A stretch of DNA of 64,000 nt, taken from the NCBI GenBank assembly GCA_029961685.1, contig JARWKL010000015.1, forward strand, positions 9,732,801 to 9,796,800. The letters run 5' to 3'. Origin of the DNA: Aristolochia californica. Taxonomy: Eukaryota > Streptophyta > Magnoliopsida > Piperales > Aristolochiaceae. The notes beneath the pieces were generated by a model. The model did no database searches. It saw nothing but the letters and a program-made list of their open reading frames with translations, and had not been told where the DNA came from. This document shows positions 34,782 through 46,600 of the stretch, piece after piece (position 1 is the first letter of the stretch; each line of letters opens with the position of its first letter). The position numbers were made by a program, and so were the translations under genes.

Positions 34782-36266
34782 TGATAGATGCCAGATTCTG
34801 ACATGAGAACTAGGTTAATTATAATTGAATAACCCTTATAATTGTGTTATAGGTGGTTATTTATCGGTTTTCATATGAAACGTGCATTTATTGAATTTGG
34901 CATTAATCACTCCTTATATTGCATATTTTTCTCTCCTGAATTATATTTCATTGCTTTTAGAGTTTTTTTCTTTGTGAAATGATTTTTATGGATTTAATTA
35001 TGGAATTTCAGGAGAATTTTGTGTGGAGAAGAAGATATTTACAGAAATGCCATTAGTGGGGATGTGATTTTTATGGCAAAATCGTATTGAAAAGGGAGGA
35101 GCCGCCGAAGAAAGGAGAGGATAGCTCGAGAGAGTCTCCCTCCAGCTGCCGACCATTCGGAGGGAAGACCCGAGACGGCTCCCTCCGAATACCATTCGTC
35201 ACCATCGTCCACCACCATTCGGCAACCGAGAACAGACCCGAGGAGAGCTCGAGAGAGTCTCCATCGTGGCGAGTTCGACGCTGCCATTTTCTACTCTCCA
35301 GGCCGAGAGGTGACCCGAGAGGGCTCCTCTGGTGCCGATTCCGCATTTTCGACCATTTTCGAAGCTATTCCGACTCCGACCGAGACTCGAGAGAGCTGGT
35401 TAGAGGACTTCGGCTCCATTCTGTCGTCCGTCGTATCACCTCCATCCATGGGTTTCTATTCTTCTTCACCGGTGTTGTCTCTACCTTCGGCCACTCGCTC
35501 TTGCAACCCAAAGCTGCCAATTTCTAGAAATTGCAGCACCCGTGAGAACGAGCCTTTTCTGCCCGAACAAGAGGAAGGAGAAGGGGAGTAATCCGTCATT
35601 TTTTAATTTAATTTTCCTATAGTTTGAACTTAGGTTTTGAATGTTTATTAAATTTTATTTGAGAATTAATGTTTATCAAAAATTTGTTTTCCGAATATTT
35701 GATTAAATTAGCTAGTTAGGGTAGGATTGTAATTTAGGTTGGATTCTGGTATTTTAATCTGATTTCTGTCTTTAACTCTTTGCGCCTGAGAGGGGGGGCT
35801 AGACGCAAGGATTGAGAAACCGGATTCGTGATTATGTGGCACTCGAGAGAGGCACGAATCACAATAAAATCCAGAGTTGATAATTTTAGCATCATCACAA
35901 TAGGAAATTGATTCTCTGCATTCTATTGTAATCCGATCTCTGTCATTAACTCTAGGAGCCCAAGAGGGGCTAGACGCAAGGATTGAGAATCCGGATTCGT
36001 GGTTACGTGGCGCTCGAGAGAGGCACGAATCATGGTAAAATCCAGAGTTGATGTTTTCTGTTGTGCAAGTAGTTAATTAGATTATTGCTTGATAATCTAG
36101 GATATAATTAGTGGTTAATTCAGATTAATTCATCATATTTGGTTAGACTAGTTGACTGAAGAATACACAAAATTCAGTCCTCCCTGTGGATATGACCCTC
36201 ACTTACCGCTAGATTACATGAACGCTTGCGAGGTACAAAAGCCGATGTAATAAAAATTTCACATCA
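34782..36266 (+). repeat. 3' LTR of the Athila-like element
   Basis: 1,485 bp, starting TGATAGATGCCAGATTC and ending AAATTTCACATCA. It is collinear with the 5' LTR apart from a ~37-bp segment absent from the 5' copy, a few short indels (about 12 bp near 36,222) and scattered substitutions. An open frame ending EEGEGE (35,310-35,591) is also open in the 5' LTR, but I see no evidence that it is expressed. Confidence 0.9.
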
Positions 36267-39200
36267 GGGGGTGGCGAGGATTTTTTAACTAAGTGTTGAC
36301 TCCCAAACCATAAGTCATTTCTAAAAAAATTATAGCCGTTACACATCATTAATCGATCAAAACATTTATGATGAACTATGACTATTAGGTCCACTTTTTG
36401 TAAATAGACAAAAAGTGGGTTGTTTGGCTTTGGAAAATATTCCACCGCACGTTAACTTGAGAATTTAATTTTTCCAACACCTTGAAATTTATGGATCATT
36501 AGGTCATTTGCATCTTCAACATGTTTCAGGCATGCATATCCATATTTAAAACATGTTAGGATCAATTAGAAATCTCTTTCTTGTATAATTCCACCAAGCT
36601 ATTATAGTTTTCAATTTTTTTCTTCACTTATCTTTTTGTTTACGAGAAAAATGGTAGAGTGAACACTCAAGTTTCGATTTGAAAAAATATTGAACATCCA
36701 AAATGGAAATACACAAATGCTGAGAGAGATAATTCCAAAAGTATCGAAGATTTTTAAGGATTGTAAAATCTTTTAGTTTTTTATATATTAGGTTTCTCAA
36801 TCATCGGAAAAGGGGGGGGGGGGGGTGGCGGCGAGGCATTTCTGACTGAGTGTTGATTCCCAAACCATAGGTCATTTCTAACAAAAATTATAGTCAATAC
36901 ACAATAATTAATTGATCAAAACATTTATGATGATCTATGATTGTTAGGTCCACTTTTTGTAAATAGGCAAAAAGTCGGTTGTTTGGGTCTTGTAAATATC
37001 CCACCACAAGTTAACTTGAAAATTTAATTTTTTCTACTCCTTGAAATTTTTAGATCATTAGGTCATTTGCATCTTCAACATGTTTCAGGCATGCATATCC
37101 ATATTTAAAACATGTTAGGATCAATTAGAAATCTCTTTCTTATAAAATTTCACCAAGCTATTAGGGGTTGTACTGGTGGAATTTCCAGAACATGGATAAC
37201 AAAACTTTGGTGTGCATTTTTAGTGCGTGAAATAATTTTCTTCACTTAAATTTATTAGAGTTTTCAATTTTTAGCATACATAAACTCTATAATTTTCATT
37301 TTGTTGTGATCTTGTTGCTATATCTTTTAGTTTACGAAAAAAATGGGAGAGAGAAAACTCAAGTTTGGATTTGAAAAAAAATTGAACATCCAAAATGGAA
37401 ATACACAAATTCTGAGAGAGCTAATTCCAAAAAGTATCTGTGATTTTTAAGAATTTTAAACTCTTTTAGCTTTTTATGTATTAGGTTATGCAATCATAAA
37501 AAAAAGGGAGGCGAGGCATTTTTAACTGAGTGTTGCCTCCCAAACCATAAGTCATTTCTAACAAAAATTGTAGTTCGTACACACAATTAATCGATCAAAA
37601 AATTTACGATGATCTATGATTCTTAGGTCAGCTTTTGTAAATAGGCAAAAAGTGGGTTGTTTGGCTCTGGTAACTATCTCACCGCACGTTAACTTAAGAA
37701 TTTAGTTTTTCCTTCTCCTTGAAATTTTTTGATCATTAGGTCATTTGCATATTCAATATATTTCAGGCATGCATATTTATATTTAAAACATGTTAGGATC
37801 AATTAGAAATCTCTTTCTTATAAAATTCCACCAAGCTATTAGGTGTTGTACTGGTGGAATTTCCCAAACATGGTTACCAAAACTTTGATGTTCATTTTTA
37901 TTGCGTGAAATAATTTTCTTTACTTAAATTTATTATAAGTTTCAATTTTTTGCATACATAAACTCTAAAATTTTCATTGTGTTGTGATCTATTTGCCTTA
38001 TCTTTTTTATTACGAGAAAAATGGGAGAGTGAAAACTCAAGTTTGGATTTGAAAAAAAATTTGAACATCCAAAATGGAAATGCACAAATGTTGAGAGAGA
38101 TAATTCAAAAAAGTATTTGTAATTTTTAAGGATTGTAAACACTTTTATTTTTTTATATATTAGGTTTGCAATCATCGGAAAAGGAAGGGCGAGGCATTTT
38201 AAACTTAGTATTGACTCTCAAACCATAAGTCATTTCTAACAAAAATTATAGCTGTTACACATCATTAATCGATCAAAACATTTATGATGATCTATGATTG
38301 TTAGGTCCTCTTTTTGTAAATAGGCCAAAAGTTGGTTGTTTGGCTCAAGTAAATGCCACCGCACGTTAACTTAAGAATTTAGGTTTTCCCAATCCTTGAA
38401 ATTGTTCATTAGGTCATTTAGATCTTCAACATGTTTCAGGCATGCATATCCATATTTAAAACATGTTAGGATCAATTAGAAATCTCTTGCATATAAAATT
38501 CAACCAAGCTATTTGGAGTAGTACTGGTGGAATTTCCCAAACATGGATAACAAAACTTTTGTGTTCATTTTTAGTGCATGAAATAATTTTCTTCACTTAC
38601 ATTTATTATAGTTTTCAATTTTTTCATACATAAACTCTAAAATTTTCATTTTGTTGTGATCTATTTGCCTTATCTTTTTTATTTCAAGTAAAATGGGAGA
38701 GTGAAAACTAAGAGTTTGGATTTGAAAAAAAATTGAACATCCAAAATGGAAATGCACAAATGCTGAGAGAGATAATTCCACAAGGTATCTGCGATTTTCA
38801 AGGAACGAAAATTGTTTTAGTTTTTTATATATTAGGTTTTGTAATCATAAAAAAAGGGCTGGCGAGGCATTTTTAACTGTGTTGACTCCCAAACTATATG
38901 TCATTTATAGGAAAAATTATAGGCGTTACACATCATTAATCGATCAAAACATTTTCGATGATATATGATTGTTATGTCCGCGTAGTGTAAATAGGCAAAA
39001 AGTGGGTTGTTTGGCTCTGGTAAATATCCCACCGCATATTAACTTGAGAATTTAATTTTTCCTACAAAATAAAATTTATGGATCATTAGGTCATTTGCAT
39101 CTTCAACAAGTTTCAGGCATTCTTATCCATATTTAAGATATGTTTGGATCAATTAGAAAAATCTTTCTTATAAAATTCCACCAAACTATTAGTGGTTGTA

Positions 39201-39819
39201 CTGGTGGAGTTTCAAGAACATGGATACCAAAACTTTGGTGTGCATTTTTAGTACGTGAAATAATTTTCTTCACTTACATTTATTAAAGTTTTCAATTTTT
39301 TGCAAGTATAAACTCTAAAATTTATATTTTTTGTGATCTATTTGCCTTATCTTTTTGGTTACGAGAAAAATGGGAGACTGAAAACTTTAGTTTGGATTTG
39401 AAAAAAAATTGAACATCCAAATGGAAATGCACAAATATTGAGAGAGCTAATTCCAAAAATTATCTGTGATTTTAAAGGATTGTAAACTCTTTTAGTTTTT
39501 TATATATTAGGTTTTGCAATCATCGGAAAAGAGGGGGAGAGGCATTTTTAACTGAGTGTTGACTCCCAAAACATAAGTCATTTCTAACAAAATTTATAGG
39601 CTTTACACATCATTAATTGATCAAAACATTTACGATGATCTATGATTGTTAGGTGCGCTTTTTGTAAATAAGCAAAAAGTAGGTTGTTTGGCTCTCGTAA
39701 ATGCCACCGCACGTTTACTAAAGAATTTAGTTTTTCCTACTCCTTGATATTTTTGGGTCATTAGGTCATTTGGAACTTCAACATGTTTCTGGCATGCATA
39801 TCCATATTTAAAACATGTT

Positions 39820-42800
39820 AGGATCAATTAGAAATCTCATGCTTATAAAATTCAACCAAGCTATTAGGGGTTGTACTGGTGGAATTTACCAAACATGGAT
39901 AACAAAACTTTTGTGTTCATTTTTAGTGCATGAAATAATTTTCTTCACTTACATTTATTATAGTTTTCGATTTTTTGCATGTATAAACTCTAAAATTTAT
40001 ATTTGTTGTGATCTATTTGCCTTATCTTTTTGGTTACGAGAAAAATGGGAGAGTGAAAACCCAAGTTTGGATTTGAAAAAGAATTGAACATCCAAATGGA
40101 AATGCACAAATGCTGTGAGAAATAATTCCAAAAATTATCTGAGATTTTTAAGGATTGTCAACTCTTTTAGTTTTTTTATATATTAGGTTTTGCAATCATC
40201 AGAGAAGGGGGGGGGGGGGGGGGGGGGGCGAGGCCTTTTTAACTGAGTGTTGACTCCCAAACCATAAGTCATTTCTAATAAAAATTATAGCCAGTACACA
40301 TCATTAATCGATCAAAACATTTACGATGATCTATGATTGTTAGGTTAGATTTTGTAAATAGGGAAAAAGTGGGTTGTTTGGCTCTTGTTAATATCTCACC
40401 GCACGTTAACTTGAGAATTTGTTTTTTTCTACGCCTTGATATGTTTTTATCATTAGGTCATTTGCATCTACAATATGTTTCAGGCATGCATATCCATATT
40501 TAAAACATGTTACGATCAATTAGAAATCTCTTTCTTATTAAATTCCACCAAGCTATTAGGAGTTGTATTAGTGGAATTTAAAACACTGATACCAAAACTT
40601 TGGTGGTCATTTTTAGTGCGTGAAATAATTTTCTTCATTTACATGTATTATGGTTTTCATTTTTTTGGATAAACTCTAAAATTTTCATTTTGTTATGATC
40701 AATTTGCCTTATCTTTATGTTTACGAGAAAAATAGGAGAGTGAAAACTCAAGTTTGGATTTGAAAAAAAATTGAACATCCAAAATGGAAATGCACAAATA
40801 TTGAGAGAGCTAATTCCTAAAACTATCTGTGATTTTAAAGGATTGTAAACTCTTTTAGTTTTTTATATATTAGGTTTTGCAATCATCGGAAAAGAGGGGG
40901 AGAGGCATTTTTAACTAAGTGTTGACTCCCAAAACATAAGTCATTTCTAACAAAATTTATAGCCCTTACACATCATTAATTGGTCAAAACATTTACGATG
41001 ATCTATGATTGTTAGGTGCGCTTTTTGTAAATAAGCAAAAAATGGGTTGTTTGGCTTTGGTAAATGCCACCGCACGTTTACTAAAGAATTTAGTTTTTCC
41101 TACTCCTTGATAATTTTGGGTCATTAGGTCATTTGGATCTTCAACCTGTTTCTGGCATGCATATCCATATTTAAAACATGTTAGGATCAATTAGAAATTT
41201 CTTGCTTATAAAATTCAACCAAGCTATTAGGGGTTGTACTGGTGGAAATTACCAAACATGGATAACAAAACTTTTGTGTTCATTTTTAGTGCATGAAATA
41301 ATTTTCTTTACTTACATTCATTATAGTTTTCAATTTTTTGCATACATAAACTCTAAAATTTTCATTTTGGTGTTATCTATTTGCCTTATCTTTTTGTTTA
41401 CGAGAAAAATGGGAGAGTGAAAACTCAAGTTTGGATTTGAAAAAAATTGAACTTCCAGAAAGGAAATGCACAAATGCTGAGAGAGATAACTGAAAAAAGT
41501 ATCTGTGATTTTTAAGGATCGTAAACTCTTTTATTTTTTTATATATTATCTTTTGCAATCATCGAAAAGGGGGGGGGATGGCCGAGGCCTTTTTAACTCA
41601 GTGTTGACTCCCAAACCATAAGTCATTGCTAATAAAAATTATAGCCAGTACACATCATTAATCGATCAAAACATTTACGATGATCTATGATTGTTAGGTC
41701 AGCTTTTGTGAATAGAGAAAAAGTGGGTTGTTTGGCTCTTGTTAATATCTCACCGCACGTTAACTTGAGAATTTGTTTTTTCCTACGCCTTGATATTTTT
41801 TGATCATTAGGTCATTTGCATCTACAATATGTTTCAGGCATGCCTATCCATATTTAAAACATGTTAGGATCAATTAGAAATCTCTTGCTTATAAAATTCA
41901 ACCAAGCTTTTAGGGGTTGTACTGGTAGAATTTACCAAACATGGATAACAAAACTTTTGTGTTCATTTTTAGTGCATGAAATAATTTTCTTCACTTACAT
42001 TTATTATAGTTTTTTATTTTTTGCATGTATAAACTCTAAAATTTATATTTGTTGTGATCTATTTGCCTTATCTTTTTGGTTACGAGAAAATTGGGAGAGT
42101 GAAAACTCAAGTTTGGATTTGAAAAAAAATTGAACATCCAAATGGAAATGCACAAATGCTGTGAGAAATAATTCCAAAAATTATCAGAGATTTTTAAGGA
42201 TTGTCAACTCTTTTAGTTTTTTTATATATTAGGTTTTGCAATCATCAGAGAAGGGGGGGGGGGGGGGGGGGGTGGGCGAGGCCTTTTTAACTGAGTGTTG
42301 TCCCCCAAACCATAAGTCATTTCTAATAAAAATTATAGCCAGTACACATCATTAATCGATCAAAACATTTACGATGATCTATGATTGTTAGGTTAGCTTT
42401 TGTGAATAGGGAAAAAGTGGGTTGTTTGGCTCTTGTTAATATCTCACCGCACGTTAACTTGAGAATTTGTTTTTTCCTACGCCTTGATATTTTTTTATCA
42501 TTAGGTCATTTGCATCTACAATATGTTTCAGGCATGCATATCCATATTTAAAACATGTTACGATCAATTAGAAATCTCTTTCTTATTAAATTCCACCAAG
42601 CTATTAGGAGTTGTATTAGTGGAATTTAAAACACTGATACCAAAACTTTGGTGGTCATTTTTAGTGCGTGAAATAATTTTTTTCATTTACATGTATTATG
42701 GTTTTCATTTTTTTGGATAAACTCTAAAATTTTCATTTTGTTATGATCAATTTGCCTTATCTTTATGTTTACGAGAAAAATAGGAGAGTGAAAACTCAAG

Positions 42801-43612
42801 TTTGGATTTGAAAAAAAATTGAACATCCAAAATAGAAATGCACAAATATTGAGGGAGCTAATTCCAAAAATTATCTGTGATTTTAAAGGATTGTAAACTC
42901 TTTTAGTTTTTTATATATTAGGTTTTGCAATCATCGGAAAAGAGGGGGAGAGGCATTTTTAACTGAGTGTTGACTCCCAAAACATAAGTCATTTCTAACA
43001 AAATTTATAGGCCTTACGCATCATTAATCGATCAAAACATTTATGATGATCTATGATTGTTAGGTGCGCTTTTTTTAAATAAGCAAAAAGTGAGTTGTTT
43101 GGCTCTGGTAAATGCCGCCGCTAAAGAATTTAGTTTTTCCTACTCCTTGATATTTTTGGGTCATTAGGTCATTTGGATCTTCAACATGTTTCTGGCATGC
43201 ATATCCATATTTAAAACATGTTAGGATCAATTAGAAATCTCTTGCTTATAAAATTCAACCAAGCTATTAGGGGTTGTACTGGTGGAATTTACCAAACATG
43301 GATAACAAAACTTTTGTGTTCATTTTTAGTGCATGAAATAATTTTCCTCACTTACATTTATTATAGTTTTCAATTTTTTGCATACATAAACTCTAAAATT
43401 TTCATTTTTTTGTTATCTATTTGCCTGATCTTTTTGTTTACGAGAAAAATGGGAGCGTGAAAACTGAAGTTTGGATTTGAAAAAAATTGAACTTCCAGAA
43501 AGGAAATGCACATATGTTGAGAGAGATAACTGAAAAAAGTATCTGTGATTTTTAAGGATCGTAAAATCTTTTATTTTTTTATATATTATCTTTTGCAATC
43601 ATTGAAAGGGGG
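39820..43612 (-). repeat. Duplicated three-monomer higher-order unit (~2,046 bp period)
   Basis: Monomers at 39,820-41,570 recur in the same order at 41,866-43,612. Three private variants repeat at offsets of 2,040-2,048: GCATGTATAAACTC with TTTATATTTGTTGTG (39,978 and 42,023); GTATTATGGTTTTCATTTTT with TTTTGGATAAACTC (40,645 and 42,693, where the 65-codon translation is identical between copies); and TATATTATCTTTTGCAATC (41,541 and 43,581). Divergence between the two copies is far lower than between adjacent monomers. This is a recent local duplication. Confidence 0.85.
40207..40228. repeat. Homopolymer G tract (22 G)
   Basis: Per-monomer G tract, here 22 G, followed by CGAGGCC. Its paralogue at 42,253-42,272 has 20 G, although the flanks are nearly identical. 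Confidence 0.88.
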
Positions 43613-43629
43613 GGGGGGGGGGGGGGGGG
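43608..43629. repeat. Homopolymer G tract (22 G)
   Basis: Per-monomer G tract, here 22 G. The paralogous position at about 41,567 has only 9 G, although the flanking 1.7 kb is nearly identical. Confidence 0.88.
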
Positions 43630-46600
43630 AAGGCATGTTTCGCTGAGTGTTGACTCCCTAACCAAAAGTCATTTCTAACAAAAATTATAGCCGTTACACA
43701 TCATTAATCGATCAAAACAATTACGATGATCTATGATTGTTAGGTCCGCTTTTTGTAAATAGGCAAAAAGTGGGTTCTTTAGCTCTGGTAAATATCCCAC
43801 TGCTCCTTAACTCTAGAATTTAATTTTTCATAATCCTCAAAGTTTTTAGATCATTAGGTCATTTGCATCTTCAACATGTATCCGGCATGCATATCCATAT
43901 TTAAAATATGTTAGGATCAATTAGAAAATGACCATAAGTTTTTTCTATAAAAAATTCAAGGTGTTACTCATCATTAATCGATCAAAACATTTACGATGAT
44001 CTATGATTGTTTGGTCTGCATTTTTTAAATAGGCAAAAAGTGGGTTGTTTGGCTCTTGTAAATATGCCACCGCACGTTAAGTAAAGAATTTAGTTTTTCC
44101 AACTCCTTGACATTTTTGGTTCATTAGATCATTTGGATCTTCAACATGTTTTAGGCATGTATATCCATATTTAAAACTTGTTAGGATCAATTAGAAATCT
44201 CGTCCTTATAAAATTCAACTAAGCTATTAGGGGCTGTACTGGTGGAATTTCCCTAGCATGGATAACAAAACTTTTGTGTTCATTTTTAGTGCATGAAATA
44301 ATTTTCTTCACTTACATTTATTATAGTTTTCAATTTTTTGCATACATAAACTCTAAAATTTTCATTTTGTTGTGATCTATTTGCCTTATCTGTTTACGAG
44401 AAAAATGGTAGAGTGAAAACTCAAGTTTGGATTTGAAAAAAATTGAACATTCAAAAAGGAAATGCACAAATGCTGAGAGAGATAATTCCAAAAGTATCTA
44501 TGATTTTTAAGGATCGTAAACTCTTTTAGTTGTTTAATTTTTATGTTTTGCAATCATAGAAAAGAGGAGGGGCGGGTGTGTGGCATTTTTAACTCAGTGT
44601 TGACTCCGAAACCAGAAGTAATTTCTAACAAAAATTATAGCCGTTACAGATCATTAATCGATCAAAACATTTACATTGATCTAAGATTTTTAGGTCTACT
44701 TTTTTTAAATAGGCAAAAAGGTTGTTGTTTGGCTCTGGTAAATATCCCACTGCATGTTAACTTGAGAATTTAATTTTTATTAATTCTCAAATTTTTTAGA
44801 TCATTAGGTCATTTGCATCTTCAACATGTTTCAAGCATGCATATCCACATTTAAAATATGTTAGGATCAATTAGAAAATGACCATAAGTTTTTTCTAAAA
44901 AATATTCTAGGCGTTACTCATCATTAATCGATCAAAACATTTACAATGATCTATGAATGTTAGGTCCACATTTTGTAAATAGGCAAAAAGTGGGTTGTTT
45001 GGCTCTTGTAAATATCCCACCGCATGTTAACTTAAGAATATAGTTTTTCATTTTGTGTTCATTTTTAGTGCATGAAATAATTTTCTTCACTTACATTTAT
45101 TATAGTTTTCAATTTTTTGCAAACATAAACTCTAAAATTTTCATTTTGTTGTGATCTATTTTCCTTATCTTTTTGTTTACGAGAAAAATGGGAGAGTGAA
45201 AACTCAAGTTTGGATTTGAAAAAAATCGAACATCCCAAAAGGAAATGCACAAATGCTGAGAGAGATAATTCCAAAAAGTATCTATGATTTTTAAGGATCG
45301 TAAACTCTTTTATTTTTTTAATTATTATGTTTGGCTATCATCGAAAAGAGGAGGAGGGGGGGGCATTTTTAACTTAGTGTTGAGTCCAAAACCAGAAGTC
45401 ATTTCTAACAAAAATTATAGCCGTTACACATCATTTATCGATCAAAACATTTACGATGATCTAAGATTGTTAAGTCCGCTTTTTGTATATAGGCAAAAAG
45501 TTGGTTGTTTGGCTCTGGTAAATATCCCACTACACGTTAACTTGAGAATTTATTTTTTCATACTCCTTGAATTTTTGGATCATTAGGTCATTTGCATCTT
45601 CAACTTGTTTCAGATATGCATATCCATATTTAAAACATGTTAGGATCAATTAGAAATCTCTTTCTTATAAAATTCGACCAAGCTATTAGGGGTTGTACAG
45701 GTGGAATTTCCCAAACATGGATAACAAAACTTTTGTGTTCATTTTTAGTGCTTGAAATAATTTTCTTCACTTAAATTTATTAAAATATTCAATTTTTTGC
45801 ATACAAAACTCTAATTTTTTCTTTTTGTTGTTATCTTTTTACCTTATCTTATTGTTTACGAGTAAAATGGTAGAGTGAAAACAGAATTTTGGATTTGAAA
45901 CAAAATTGAACATCCAAAATGGAAATGCACAAATGCTGAGAGAGATAATTTCAAAAAGTACCTGTGATTTTAAAGGATTGTAAACTCTTTTAATTTTTTA
46001 TATATTAGGTTTTGCAATCATCGAAAAAAGGGGGGCAAGGCATTTTCAACTGAGTGTTGACTCCGAAACTATAAGTCATTTCTAACAAATATTATAGCCA
46101 CTGCACATCACTAATCGATCAAAACATTTACGATGATCTAAGATTTTTAGTTTTGCTTATTGTAAATAGGCAAAAACTTGGTTGTTTGGCTCCTATAAAT
46201 ATCCCAACACACGTTAACATGAGAATTGAAATTTTTGTACTGAAATTTTTTGGATCATTAGGTCATTTGCATCATTAACATCTTTGAGGCATGCATATCC
46301 ATATTTAAAACATGTTAGGATCAATTAGAAATCTCTCTCTTATAAAATTCCACCAAGCTATTAGGGGTTGTACTGGTGGACTTTCCCAAACATGGATAAC
46401 AAAACTTTTGTGTTCATTTTTAGTGCTTGAAATAATTTTCTTCACTTACATTTATTATAGTATTCAATTTTTTCCATACACAAACTCTAATATTTTCTTC
46501 TTGTTGTTATCTTTTTGCCTTATCTTTTTGTTTACGGGTAAATGGTAGAGTGAAAACTCAAGTTTGGATTTGAAAAACATTGAATATCCAAATTGGAAAT

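Larger units (their letters stand above)
29911..36266 (+). mobile_element. Athila-like Ty3/Gypsy element, large internal deletion
   Basis: 6,356 bp with LTRs of 1,455 and 1,485 bp, a tRNA-Asp-type PBS, an integrase pseudogene, a long 3' non-coding part and a PPT. No protease, reverse transcriptase or RNase H is present, so most of gag-pol was deleted between the leader and the integrase. Long LTRs, a tRNA-Asp primer and the integrase C-terminal sequence ([22 protein letters not shown]) are typical of the Athila group. It lies in the satellite G tract: left flank GTGGG, right flank GGGGG. The target duplication therefore cannot be read with certainty. Non-autonomous and, given the broken integrase, inactive. 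Confidence 0.9.

Noticed and set aside
29911..36266. Two-copy host gene with GC-rich exons at 30.2 and 35.1 kb
   Set aside because: The two copies are the LTRs of one Gypsy element, bounded by TG...CA termini, a PBS and a PPT.
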